From: Globisporangium splendens
Lineage: Eukaryota > Oomycota > Peronosporomycetes > Pythiales > Pythiaceae
DNA: 64,000 nt
Reading direction: 5' to 3'
Assembly (NCBI GenBank): GCA_006386115.1
Contig: VFIW01000015.1
Coordinates: 613,001-677,000, forward strand
Shown: one piece after another, positions 12,701 to 22,983 of the stretch
How the letters are laid out: every line of letters begins with the position of its first letter
How positions within the stretch are numbered: the stretch's first letter is position 1
Notes under the pieces: model-generated
Seen by the model: the letters and a program-made list of their open reading frames with translations, nothing else
Told to the model about the DNA's origin: nothing
Database searches by the model: none
Made by a program: the position numbers and the translations under genes

Positions 12701-13157
12701 AGGGCCAGAATACTACCAACCATCGGCGTTTCCAGCTCAGCTCGTCTACCCGGTGACCAGCGCACCTGAAGCTGGACCTTCGTCACAGCCAGCAGTTCCA
12801 GAAGCAACGCCAACGAGTATTGCCACGTCTTCTTCGATTACCTCGGAAAGTGCTGGTGTGAGGCAGTCCATAGTCATCTCAAGTTGCCGCCCCCTTGAAC
12901 TAATGGCGGTCGTGAAAGCGCTGGACGAGTGTTCAGGCGTCGTGGCCATCACAAAGGATGGCGATGGCAGCGAGGCAGCATTTGTGGTCAAGTTCTCGGA
13001 TGCGGCACAGGCAATGGAGGCCGTTAGCAAACTGGACGGCAAAATGTGCAACGGCAAGAAGCTGCGAGTTGGCCCCATGCATTCAAGCGGCAAGACCACC
13101 CGCGCTGCACCAAGTCGTCGAAAGCGCCAGCGGGTAGATCAGCGACATCGGAAGTAA
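9753..13157 (+). CDS. RBM45-like protein with four RNA-recognition motifs
   Basis: Six exons: 9753-10088, 10193-10288, 10354-11409, 11477-11590, 11674-11757, 11835-13157; all junctions are phase 0 and give 1,002 residues. RRM1 (about 74-155) spans exons 1-3 with RNP2 LFIVCG and RNP1 SRGFAFLEY. A long Ser/Arg-rich low-complexity linker with basic patches fills exon 3. RRM2 (LFFVSTHK ... YIKYSD) spans exons 3-5. RRM3 begins LWLLILHDRSLP with RNP1 GVAFVKF. A Pro/Tyr/Gln-rich linker follows, and a degenerate RRM4 (about 900-985) ends in a basic tail ending KRQRVDQRHRK that looks nuclear-localising. Order and spacing match RBM45/DRB1, an RNA-binding protein of the nucleus. The linker is much longer than in animals. 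Confidence 0.82.
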
Positions 13158-13366
13158 GTGTTTGAGCTAGTGACCCTGTTGCTATTTATTTCGGAATGGA
13201 AACGAGCACGTTTTGGATGGCATGAATCGGTAAAAATTGGAGGCAACCGAGCTAAGGCGGATAGAAAACGGCAACACAATGACATGAACAGTGCAAAAAG
13301 GAGTACCTTGGACAAGACACAACGAGAGACAACTCTTGTGTTAGCCACCTAAACCGTACGTGAGAC

Positions 13367-14758
13367 TCACACGAGCTGACAAATTGCGTGGTGGATGGCC
13401 GCTGCCGCAACCACGAGCTCTTGTTCCGTCGTGTGTCTCCCGACAGAGAGGCGCAGTGTGCCGAGCGCAAACTCGCGCGGCAGCTTCATGGCTGCGAGCA
13501 CGTGCGACACCTTGGCGTCTTGGTCGTCGCCGTGACTGTGGCAGGCAGAGCCTGCGCTCGCACAAACTCCCTGCTCTTCGATCACTGCACACACAAACAC
13601 CAGGAGCAGAAAGAGAAACATTGTTAGCCATCGAAGGTGGCGAGTGACGTTGCAATGCCCAGTCCAACCAATGCAAGTGCGTACATTTCAATAGTTTGAC
13701 CGCACTGATGTTCTTGAAACTGATATTCAGCGTGTTTGGCAGGACCTGCTCGGGGTGGCCGTTGACGCGGAACGCGACGCCGCTATCCTGGAGCAGTGAC
13801 TGCAGCTGGGTCAACAGGAACTCCTTCGAGCGCTGCATGTTGGCGCTGTATTCGCCGAGGTGCTCGTGGATCATGGCGCAGGCTTTGCCGAGCGCCACGT
13901 CGTACGGCACGTTCTCTGTACCCGCGCGCTTGCCGCTTTCGTGCGACGCACCGTGGAACAGCACCGACGGCAACGGCGTGCCAGCTCGGATGTAGAGCGC
14001 GCCGATACCCTTCGGTGCGTACAATTTGTGGCCCGCGATCGTCAAGAAGTCGACGCCGAGGTCGTCCACATCGACGCGGACCTTGCCGATCGACTGGCTC
14101 GCGTCCGTGTGGAAGAGGATCGGCAGCTGCTGCGTCACGTCGACGTGGCTCTTGATCGCGCGCGAAATCTCCGCGATGGGGTGCAGCGTGCCGACTTCGT
14201 TGTTCGCGTGCATGATCGAGACCAAGAACGTCGCCGGCGTGATCGCATCTACCACGTCTGCTTATTCCCCCATTTGCACAAGAACATAGAGGCATATAAA
14301 TGCGTTATCACATGCAATACAGAACCATAAGTTGTCGACACTTTACACGCACCTTGCACACGGACCTGGCCATACTCGTCCGTGGGCAGGTAGGTCACGT
14401 CGAAACCCTGCGTTTCCAGGTGTCGGCAGGTCTCGAGCACAGCGACGTGCTCCGTGGCGCACGTGATGATGTGGTTGCGCCCGCTGTCGCGCCTCGCGAC
14501 CTGCGCGCTGCCCTTGAGCGCATAGTTGATCGACTCGGTGCCGCCCGAGAGGAACACGATCTCGTCGGGCCGCGTGGCTGCGCCGAGCATCTGCGCGATC
14601 TGCGCGCGCGCCTGCTCCACGGCGAGCTTGGCGTCCACGCCCAGCGCATAGGAAGACGACGCGTTGCCGAAGGCGTCGCTGAGGAACGGCAGCAGCGCCG
14701 TCACGACCTGCGCGTCCACAGGCGTTGTCGCGTTATAGTCCAGGTACACTCGCGCCAT
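13367..14758 (-). CDS. Cysteine desulfurase (NifS/IscS family, PLP-dependent)
   Basis: Three exons: 14758-14353, 14257-13685, 13584-13367, giving 398 residues, the usual family length. It should convert cysteine to alanine and pass persulfide sulfur on. Visible hallmarks: start MARVYLDYNATTP, the PLP-contact HANNEVG, HTDASQSIGK, the Schiff-base lysine in AGHKLYAPKG, RAGTEN, and the catalytic cysteine loop SAGSACHS. Intron 1 could use an acceptor three codons downstream, but the longer form fits the family better. No mitochondrial leader is visible, so it may be cytosolic, unlike Nfs1. It is divergent with the carrier gene (182 bp between start codons). Broken copies of exons 2-3 lie in the palindrome at 16.6-22.3 kb. 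Confidence 0.9.
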
Positions 14759-14940
14759 TTTCCAAATGAGCTGATGGCGACTCGGTATCTTGTTTGTGAT
14801 TGGCTATATAATAGAGCAGTGATAGCGAATGAGGTATGAGACTAACTTCAAAATGTCTTTTGATTGGTGGGAAAGGGAGCAAATTCAGGTGAAAAGAAAA
14901 ACGAAGAGCGCATTTGCTGATTGACGCAGAGGAAGAAGCT
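14759..14940. promoter_or_regulatory. Bidirectional promoter with CCAAT boxes and TATA-like element
   Basis: The 182 bp between the two divergent start codons contain ATTGG (CCAAT on the minus strand) at 14799-14803 and 14863-14867. The first is directly followed by TATATAATA (14805-14813). This looks like a shared compact promoter for the desulfurase and the carrier. The elements are seen in the sequence; their function is inferred. Confidence 0.45.
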
Positions 14941-16460
14941 ATGGCGACGACGGAGGCCAAGTCGGTGCGTCACGCGCCGCCGCGCGAGCGGAGCCACACG
15001 CTGCAGCAAAGACACAACAGGATGCTAACTGAGTCTGTTTGCGTGTGTGTATGTATGCGACTCATTCTCTTTCTCTTTGCCTGTGTACGCTGTTCTGTTT
15101 GTTGCAGTTCGCTGAGCAAATGCCTACGCTGCTGGTATGTTCTCAAAATGCTGATCCGACGGCCAGATCATTAGGCAATGCACATAATGACGGTATGTGG
15201 ACGTAACCTCTGGGAATGTTACTGTGCATGCAGGGAAGCGCGTCGGCAGGCATGATCGGTCGTATCTTTTGCCATCCGATCGACACTGTCAAGGCGCGAC
15301 TGCAAGCGAACACGGCGGCAGGCCAAACGATGGCATCGCACCTGCAGTTGCGCAACTTCTCGTACGTGCTCTATGTGTGCGATTGCTGTATCGATAGTCC
15401 ATATCTATTCGGCGTATGTGTGTGATAATCATCTATCGTGACAGCCTGCAGCACCTGCGCGGTCTCTATCGCGGTCTCGGCGTGAGTATGATCGGGTCGG
15501 CGCCCGCGACGTGCTTGTACCTGACGTCGTACGAAGTGTCCAAGGACTCGCTCCAGAGTATCGACGTGTTTCGGAACAGCCCGTCGCTCTCGTATCTCGG
15601 CGCGGGGATGCTCGCCGAGGCGCTGAGCTGCGTGCTGTGGGTTCCAATCGACGTGATCAAGGAGCGCATGCAGGTGCAGTCGAAAGTGGCGGCGGCCACC
15701 AGTGGTAGTGCGGGTAAGACTGCGCAGACGCTGTACTACCGCAACACTGTCCACGCGATACAGACGATCATGAAGACAGAAGGGCTCAGTGGGATGTACA
15801 AGGGCTACATGGCGACGCTGTTCTCGTTCGGTCCTTTCTCGGCGCTCTACTTTATGCTTTACGAAAAGGTACGTTGCCAGCAAGAAAGAGAGTATGCCTA
15901 GTTTGATGCTTGCACTAATTTCGTACTGTGTCTTCACCAGAACAAAGCGATCGCGCAGAGCTACCTCAAGGTGGAGGATCTTCCGCCACTCTACACGCTC
16001 ACGGGGGCGGCGTTGGCTGGCGCCACCGCGTCGTTCTTGACGAATCCTTTAGATCTGATCAAGCTACGTCTGCAGGTAACACACAAAAAAACCGAGCCAT
16101 ACACGCAACGCTTCTATTGGACTAAGGTATTTGTTTGTGAATGCTTGGTAGATCCAACGCGCGTACGTGGCTGAGGGCTCGACGGGCTCCATGGCGTACT
16201 CGGGCATTTTCAACGGATTGTCTCGAGTCATTCGGTGCGTCGTCGCTCGTCGCTAACGAATGGTTGAACGCATTTGGTGTCTGATGTGACGTTGTGCGTG
16301 TTTGCGATCATGTGTTGATGCATGCAGGCAAGAGGGCGTGCTTGCTCTTTACAAAGGCGCGGGAGCACGCGTGGCGTTCCATGCACCGTCCACTGCGATC
16401 ACGATGTCGCTCTTCGAAAGCTGCCGTCGTGTGTTTGCGAATATCCTTGATGTGAACTAA
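14941..16460 (+). CDS. Mitochondrial carrier family (SLC25) protein
   Basis: Seven exons: 14941-14964, 15108-15134, 15234-15361, 15445-15868, 15941-16075, 16152-16234, 16328-16460; phases agree throughout and give 317 residues. All three repeats of the carrier fold are present with signatures HPIDTVKARLQ, VPIDVIKERMQ and NPLDLIKLRLQ, each followed by a GxYKG/GLYRG-type motif after the second helix. Six transmembrane helices are expected in the inner mitochondrial membrane. The two first exons are only 24 and 27 bases and encode a short hydrophilic N-terminus. Substrate cannot be read safely; the short N-terminus and sequence style resemble the SAM/carnitine or oomycete-expanded carriers, so I leave it open. 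Confidence 0.88.
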
Positions 16461-16992
16461 AAGCATTCAAGAGTACAGCGGTGATTTAGATTCATAGAAA
16501 AAAAGTGTTGTGTCATATGTCTCGCAAGCTATGGCGCTCGGTTCCCTCAGGTATTCGCTAAGCTTTTCGACGCATAGATACCTGATCCAGGAACATGAAC
16601 TCTATTCCCAATCAAGTCGACGCTACGACCTCGCCCACATTATTATATACGCATGCACCGCCCGAGTGCGTGACCAACAAGTAGCAGCGGTGTGTGTGTG
16701 CATCACTTTCGCATACGGCAAGATCATCGCTTCTGAGTCATTGACCATGAGTACGGAAATGGATGTGGTGAGTATTTGTGCGACTGTATCGCAGGTTCGA
16801 GACCCCATAGTTCGTTGGATTCGTCTTGTTGTTGACTCCTTGATTGATTGAGCGACTACAAAACATTGGAGTTGTGAAAAGAGCAGGACACCAGAATCAT
16901 GCATTCTAGTGAGTGCGCACTCGGCAACAGTGAGACTCGGGTTTTGCCACGCGTATTCTCGAGTTTTGTTCCGAAAATTCTGCAGAAACCGC

Positions 16993-17719
16993 ATGACAAG
17001 TCGCGACTACTTCCGTTGGGAAAACGTACGAAAGTGCTCATTTTCGTTTGTGTGCGATATGGCATTAGCCAAATACACGAGAACCGCGGCTGCTGTGTCG
17101 GCGGCAGAGGACCAAAGGTGCGCTACAAAACTGAAGTTCAACTCAACTTTGGCCACACTGCGCGCGCGCGGTGCATCGTACGATCAATTACCGCGTGAAT
17201 GGGGTAGCCGAGACACGCGGCTCTATCAGGAGAAACTGCGCCGTTTAGATAAGGTAAACGATGCTTACAGGGAGTTCTCCACCGCAGCGGCTGAAAACAC
17301 AGCGGCATGGAATAACCTGTCCCAAGCGCTTCAAATGAAACAGGCTGATCTAGCTGCAGCAGGTGGGAAAGACCCGCCACCAGGTACGTTGGCGAGTGTG
17401 TTGCGATGGTTTGTATTGCGCGTTCTCACATTACCCACTTCAGGCAAGGCTCACTTGTCGGTCGAAAGACATCAACCAGGAAAAAAGGAAGGTGCGTGGT
17501 TCTACACGCTGCTTCTACGATGCTGATACTTTCTCAGTGGCGAACTTCTCACATCGCCATGACTCCTATTGCTCTCAGGCACCAAGCGAGTCAACCAGCA
17601 AAGGTCAACGATTCGCTGCCTCCTGTCGCGCCTCACGCGACCATTTCGTGCCCGCGCTTAGGCGTGCGTTCTCGCTCGATGGCGCGATGGATGTGGAGTT
17701 TCTGCAGCGCCAGCACTAG
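16993..17719 (+). CDS. Unrecognised spliced small protein, palindrome copy A
   Basis: Model: 16993-17383, 17444-17491, 17538-17719, with consistent phase-1 introns (GTACGT...TTCAG and GTGCGT...CTCAG), about 206 residues. The first ATG in frame (MTSRDYF) is used; MALAKY at 17059 is an alternative start. Exon 1 is charged and helical (Ala/Leu/Arg/Glu/Gln-rich, EKLRRLDKVNDAYREF, NNLSQALQMKQAD) and ends in a Pro-Gly segment (KDPPPG) at the splice site. The last exon is basic and ends EFLQRQH. No signal peptide or transmembrane helix is seen. I do not recognise the family. An identical copy is in the other arm, and a decayed paralogue adjoins at 22255-22676. Confidence 0.5.
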
Positions 17720-18204
17720 TAGATTGTTTTGCTTACCAATCTGTTTGACAATGCCAGTATTTGATAACATCAGTAAACGTTAAGATGCAACATTCTCAAT
17801 CCAGTGTACTCACCAAGCATCGATGTACGAGACAGACGGGCTCGCACGGAACACTTGCACATACCACGCACGCAATGAAAGATCATCAGGTCATAACAAG
17901 CGGCCATCCATATCGCACAACAGCGCACGAAACCAAATCCACGCACGTCCATCAGAGAACTCCGTCACAAACAGACTCGCGCAATGATGACCCCTCATCT
18001 TCTCCCTCCAATACGATCTGGATATCGGGAAGTGTGTCGAGATCTTCGTCTCCCATAATTGATTAAGAATATCTGCTCTGCTGTGTAGTGAGTACCCAAG
18101 AAAAACATGCGACTGCAGTGGTGTTAAGAGCGTGTAAGCAGTAGTGGAATTCGAAGTCAAAGTCGGACAAAGTTGAAATTCTCGCATGCTGGCGAATCGC
18201 ACCA

Positions 18205-18825
18205 AGTGCAACTAGCACGGCAGCTGCGAGCATGAACGATATTTGGCATCCTGGTCAGGTCATCATCGCGGCAGTGGCGAGCCGGATCTGCGCACGCGGA
18301 CCAAACACTTCGAGCAAAACGAAAATTACTGTCAGCGAAGACGGCAAGAGACATGTATTCCTTGCCCAACAAATGAAATACGCACGCTTTAGCAGGTTGA
18401 CTGCGCCGACGTTCTGGAAACCGACGCTCAGCGTGTTCGGCAGGTCCTGTTCGGAGTGGCCGTTGATGTGTGGTGTCGGTATTCTTCAGCAGCGAATGCA
18501 ACAGTGCCAGCAAGAACTCCGTGGTGCAACCGGCACAACGCGGAGAGCGTGTTGTGCTCGCTATGTCGTGGATCATGATGCAGGTTTTGCTGAGCGCCAT
18601 ATCGACCGGTACAATCTCTGTGCTCGCGCGCTCGCCGCTTGGCGTTCCGTAGACCAGCATCGACGCCAAGGCTGTCCACATCGACGCGGAGCTTGTCGAT
18701 TGACTGGCTCGGGTCCGTGTGGAAAAAGATCGCAGCTGCTGTGTCGTGTCTACGTGGCTCTTGATCGTGCACGAGATCTCCGCGATGGGGTGCAGCGTGC
18801 CGACTTCGTTGTTCGCATATCACAA
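18205..18825 (-). pseudogene. Broken cysteine desulfurase fragment (left arm)
   Basis: Read on the minus strand this matches the middle and 3' part of the intact gene at 13367-14758: NNEVGTLHPIAEIS, KSHVDTTQQL, DVDSLGVD, then a deletion that removes the PLP-lysine segment, then STEIVPVDMALSKTC, EFLLALLHSLLKNTDT and the PNTLSVGFQN-like stretch. It then runs into sequence alignable with the parent's intron and last exon, with frame breaks. Retention of intron sequence shows a DNA-level duplication and not a retrocopy. The active-site lysine region is missing and several frames are shifted, so it cannot encode an enzyme. Confidence 0.8.
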
Positions 18826-20075
18826 GCTGTACGCGCTGAAGGGCACTCAAGTCTTTCATTGTAGTTGTTAGTGATCCAGCCCATTTAGCAGTATGACTTT
18901 ACAACTCCCTCAAAATGAAAGGCTTTCTCAGTGGAAAAAGAGAAAATACGCTTCATAAAAACGAAAGTAATATGGCTGCCATGGACTCTACCCACTGTAG
19001 GTGCTCCAGAACCCCGCAATGCATTTCAAGACGATGCACAATACGAACGCTGCAGTTGCAACCGAACTCCAATTCTCAACATTCAAGCCGTCCACTATTG
19101 CACCGGCGACCAATACCGACAAGTGTAACATAATAAACCGCCTATACAAAGAGCAGAGCAGCGAGTTAGAACAGTTCAGAAGCGACCATCTGCATACATG
19201 TTACTTACCAGGTGGAGCGTCGTAGTTGTCGTAGATGCCGTAGTAGTGACAACCAATAGTACGTCAAGCATGAGTTGACATGCGACTCATTTTCTGTGGA
19301 TAACAAGAAACGTTAGAGGACTACGCATGTGATGATAGAGTTTCATATTATGCAGGACGACGTACCTTGAACCCTCCCAATGAAAAGATCTCTTTGGCGA
19401 TTCACTCTGTCTCGCGCATCTTGGTGTGCGTTGTGAAGTTCTAAAAGCCTTTCATCGTCCAGCGGATCATCGGTGTCGATGTAGTCGTAGAAAGCATTCT
19501 TTGCTGCTACGTAGTCGCGGACAGCTCTGATGTGCGCCATGCGTTAGTCCGGACTGCGCTGTGCTGGTTGAGCAGTTAGCTGCTGCTGCTGCTCTTCGTC
19601 CGCTGGCTGACTGGTAGTGTCGGCGAGTCGTGCAGGAGGAGTGTGTGCAGCGTTCGCGCGCTGTCCGATACGGCTGAGTGTGTTCCCCATCGTGGCAGAT
19701 TGGGAATTGGGCATTCGTCGTTGCGTTCGTTCCCTCTACCGAGCGCAGAGTGCAATTATCAAGTGGAGCAGTCATCGCGTTTTACTTCAACACATGAGGA
19801 TACACCAGATCACAGATCATACTGTGCCAGCGATGTAACGGTATGTATCCATGACGGTCATGGATGCACACTGTTATGCCACTGGTGCATCCATTTCAAC
19901 ATACTGTACCCAAAGTGGAACTGCAGTATTGCCACTGTGTCTAGATGGTTCGATCTTCTTTCAGAAGTAGCGCTGGTCGTATTATGTGACCTTTCGTATT
20001 TCTGGTATCTTGATCCGTAGGGCTTCGATATGGCGTACCTGCGTCGGCCGGGTCCGCATTCATGGTGATGCATAG
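18826..20075. other. Unique spacer of the palindrome
   Basis: 1,250 bases between the arms, not repeated inverted. At its left edge (18821-18850) the plus strand reads HKLYALKG, the PLP-lysine segment missing from the adjacent desulfurase fragment, in the opposite orientation. The minus strand carries a small broken gene at 19366-19690 and a possible downstream exon around 19204-19255 (reads GCHYYGIYDNYDAPPG before a GTAAGT donor). The rest shows no recognised feature. Confidence 0.6.
19366..19690 (-). pseudogene. Remnant of an unrecognised small spliced gene in the spacer
   Basis: Starting at ATG 19690 (MGNTLSRIGQRAN, a possible N-myristoylation context) the frame runs through a Gln-rich stretch, meets a TAA stop just before MAHIRAVRDY, and continues with strongly charged helical sequence (YIDTDDPLDDERLLELHNAH, DARDRVNRQRDLF) to a good GTACGT donor at 19365. 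The style (short helical exon, downstream exon ending in APPG before another donor) recalls the arm genes, but I cannot show homology by eye. The internal stop suggests decay, unless translation starts at the second ATG (19540). Confidence 0.4.
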
Positions 20076-20696
20076 TTGTGATATGCGAACAACGAAGTCG
20101 GCACGCTGCACCCCATCGCGGAGATCTCGTGCACGATCAAGAGCCACGTAGACACGACACAGCAGCTGCGATCTTTTTCCACACGGACCCGAGCCAGTCA
20201 ATCGACAAGCTCCGCGTCGATGTGGACAGCCTTGGCGTCGATGCTGGTCTACGGAACGCCAAGCGGCGAGCGCGCGAGCACAGAGATTGTACCGGTCGAT
20301 ATGGCGCTCAGCAAAACCTGCATCATGATCCACGACATAGCGAGCACAACACGCTCTCCGCGTTGTGCCGGTTGCACCACGGAGTTCTTGCTGACACTGT
20401 TGCATTCGCTGCTGAAGAATACCGACACCACACATCAACGGCCACTCCGAACAGGACCTGCCGAACACGCTGAGCGTCGGTTTCCAGAACGTCGGCGCAG
20501 TCAACCTGCTAAAGCGTGCGTATTTCATTTGTTGGGCAAGGAATACATGTCTCTTGCCGTCTTCGCTGACAGTAATTTTCGTTTTGCTCGAAGTGTTTGG
20601 TCCGCGTGCGCAGATCCGGCTCGCCACTGCCGCGATGATGACCTGACCAGGATGCCAAATATCGTTCATGCTCGCAGCTGCCGTGCTAGTTGCGCT
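20076..20696 (+). pseudogene. Broken cysteine desulfurase fragment (right arm)
   Basis: Mirror copy of the fragment at 18205-18825 with the same deletion of the PLP-lysine segment and the same frame breaks. It differs by a few substitutions, for example an Ala to Thr change in the LLHSLLK helix and one change in the final CAW/CTW codon. Shared lesions show that the gene piece was already broken before the arm was duplicated. Confidence 0.8.
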
Positions 20697-21182
20697 TGGT
20701 GCGATTCGCCAGCATGCGAGAATTTCAACTTTGTCCGACTTTGACTTCGAATTCCACTACTGCTTACACGCTCTTAACGTCACTGCAGTCGTATGTTTTT
20801 CTTGGGTACTCACTACACAGCAGAGCAGATATTCTTAATCAATTATGGGAGACGAAGATCTCGACACACTTCCCGATATCCAGATCGTATTGGAGGGAGA
20901 AGATGAGGTGGTCATCATTGCGCGAGTCTGTTTGTGACGGAGTTCTCTGATGGACGTGCGTGGATTTGGTTTCGTGCGCTGTTGTGCGATATGGATGGCC
21001 GCTTGTTATGACCTGATGATCTTTCATTGCGTGCGTGGTATGTGCAAGTGTTCCGTGCGAGCCCGTCTGTCTCGTACATCGATGCTTGGTGAGTACACTG
21101 GATTGAGAATGTTGCATCTTAACGTTTACTGATGTTATCAAATACTGGCATTGTCAAACAGATTGGTAAGCAAAACAATCTA

Positions 21183-21909
21183 CTAGTGCTGGCGCTGCAG
21201 AAATTCCACATCCATCGCGCCATCGAGCGAGAACGCACGCCTAAGCGCGGGCACGAAATGGTCGCGTGAGGCGCGACAGGAGGCAGCGAATCGTTGACCT
21301 TTGCTGGTTGACTCGCTTGGTGCCTGAGAGCAATAGGAGTCATGGCGATGTGAGAAGTTCGCCACTGAGAAAGTATCAGCATCGTAGAAGCAGCGTGTAG
21401 AACCACGCACCTTCCTTTTTTCCTGGTTGATGTCTTTCGACCGACAAGTGAGCCTTGCCTGAAGTGGGTAATGTGAGAACGCGCAATACAAACCATCGCA
21501 ACACACTCGCCAACGTACCTGGTGGCGGGTCTTTCCCACCTGCTGCAGCTAGATCAGCCTGTTTCATTTGAAGCGCTTGGGACAGGTTATTCCATGCCGC
21601 TGTGTTTTCAGCCGCTGCGGTGGAGAACTCCCTGTAAGCATCGTTTACCTTATCTAAACGGCGCAGTTTCTCCTGATAGAGCCGCGTGTCTCGGCTACCC
21701 CATTCACGCGGTAATTGATCGTACGATGCACCGCGCGCGCGCAGTGTGGCCAAAGTTGAGTTGAACTTCAGTTTTGTAGCGCACCTTTGGTCCTCTGCCG
21801 CCGACACAGCAGCCGCGGTTCTCGTGTATTTGGCTAATGCCATATCGCACACAAACGAAAATGAGCACTTTCGTACGTTTTCCCAACGGAAGTAGTCGCG
21901 ACTTGTCAT
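21183..21909 (-). CDS. Unrecognised spliced small protein, palindrome copy B
   Basis: Mirror of 16993-17719 with the same exon plan: 21909-21519, 21458-21411, 21364-21183. The coding sequence differs by a single codon seen so far (GAG to GAA near 21202, silent), so both copies are open and would encode the same protein. Function unknown; see copy A for composition. Whether either copy is expressed cannot be judged from the sequence. Confidence 0.48.
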
Positions 21910-22254
21910 GCGGTTTCTGCAGAATTTTCGGAACAAAACTCGAGAATACGCGTGGCAAAACCCGAGTCTCACTGTTGCCGAGTGCGCACTCACTAGAATG
22001 CATGATTCTGGTGTCCTGCTCTTTTCACAACTCCAATGTTTTGTAGTCGCTCAATCAATCAAGGAGTCAACAACAAGACGAATCCAACGAACTATGGGGT
22101 CTCGAACCTGCGATACAGTCGCACAAATACTCACCACATCCATTTCCGTACTCATGGTCAATGACTCAGAAGCGATGATCTTGCCGTATGCGAAAGTGAT
22201 GCACACACACACCGCTGCTACTTGTTGGTCACGCACTCGGGCGGTGCATGCGTA

Positions 22255-22676
22255 CAAAACGAGCCCCGACTGAAAGGAAAACACACCGCGATGGTATTTA
22301 CGTGTAATATACATATGCATGAGCAACCATGGATGCCCGGATGTACCTGGCGACAACCCTGCATTTGCAGCCATTTTGTCTGCCTGTTTCATTCGAAGGG
22401 TTTGGCGCAAATTAGTCCGCGCCGTATCCAACTGATCTAGAACTGCATACCATTCATCTCACGCACTATCCACATCCCCCCAACGTCGTCTCCTCTCCTC
22501 ACAGTCCCGCGGGCACCTCATAACACGTCTGAAGGGAACCCCATTGAGAGCAGCCCAGCAAGTATTGTGTCTTTCTGTACTTGGTTTCAGTCCTGACTTT
22601 GATGCAGACCACTCGTCTTCCGCCTTAGAAACAGCAGCCGCAGTTCTCGAATACTTGGCTAGCGCTATTGAGAAAC
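22255..22676 (-). pseudogene. Decayed paralogue of the palindrome small gene
   Basis: Minus-strand frame begins IALAKYSRTAAAVSKAED, close to MALAKYTRTAAAVSAAED of the arm gene. It continues colinearly (an in-frame TGA near 22465) to LDTARTNLRQTLRMKQAD, matching AAWNNLSQALQMKQAD, and ends LSPG at a GTACAT donor (22346), as the arm gene ends PPPG at GTACGT. After a TTTCAG acceptor near 22277 the reading continues SGLVLYACTARV straight into the right arm. It is therefore a second family member, broken by the stop, whose 3' part is inside the palindrome. Confidence 0.65.
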
Positions 22677-22983
22677 TGCAATGAGTGGTTGCTCACCCTG
22701 CTAGTGCATGCCAGTGGTCAAACCGCATCAAGCGATTTCTGTGAGATGTCAGAGCACTCGCTCGCATCTGTGACAGCGATACATGGCAAGAGACCAAAGC
22801 ATCGTTCATATTTTCGCTTGGCTTGAGTATACGTCACTCTCTCGGGGGAGAGACAACCCCAAACTTTGGCTCGCGAAGCACCACATGAATGCGCATGCCT
22901 CCATTCGCATTCACGCGCTCGATTGCCGCAAGACGACGACGCCCGCGCGCACAGACAGACAGACACACGCACACAGAGACAGG

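Larger units (their letters stand above)
16648..18825 (+). repeat. Left arm of 2.18-kb near-perfect inverted repeat
   Basis: This 2,178-base stretch recurs as its reverse complement at 20076-22254. Positions pair as x + y = 38902 (38901 for x above about 17990, because the right arm has one extra base). By eye I find at least seven differences, including the extra base near 17993, substitutions near 17699, 18204 and 18509, and three changes around 18105-18125, so the arms are roughly 99% or more identical. Homology stops abruptly at both ends. The arm contains one copy of an unknown spliced gene and one broken cysteine desulfurase piece. No terminal short repeats or target-site duplications were seen. 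Confidence 0.92.
20076..22254 (-). repeat. Right arm of 2.18-kb near-perfect inverted repeat
   Basis: Reverse-complement partner of 16648-18825. Its outer end (22254) lies inside what looks like an exon of the decayed paralogue that continues to 22676, while the left arm ends abruptly in unrelated sequence. That suggests the right arm is the older location and the left arm the inverted copy. The inner end breaks within the desulfurase fragment, just before the NNEVG-coding bases. Confidence 0.92.

Noticed and set aside
16791..16806. tRNA/SINE B-box-like GGTTCGAGACCCC
   Set aside because: No A-box at the right distance and no cloverleaf around it; probably chance.
16648..22254. Palindrome as a pure assembly artefact or as a TIR transposon
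   Set aside because: The arms differ at several bases, which argues against a hairpin artefact; no transposase or target duplication was seen. Long reads are still needed to settle the artefact question.
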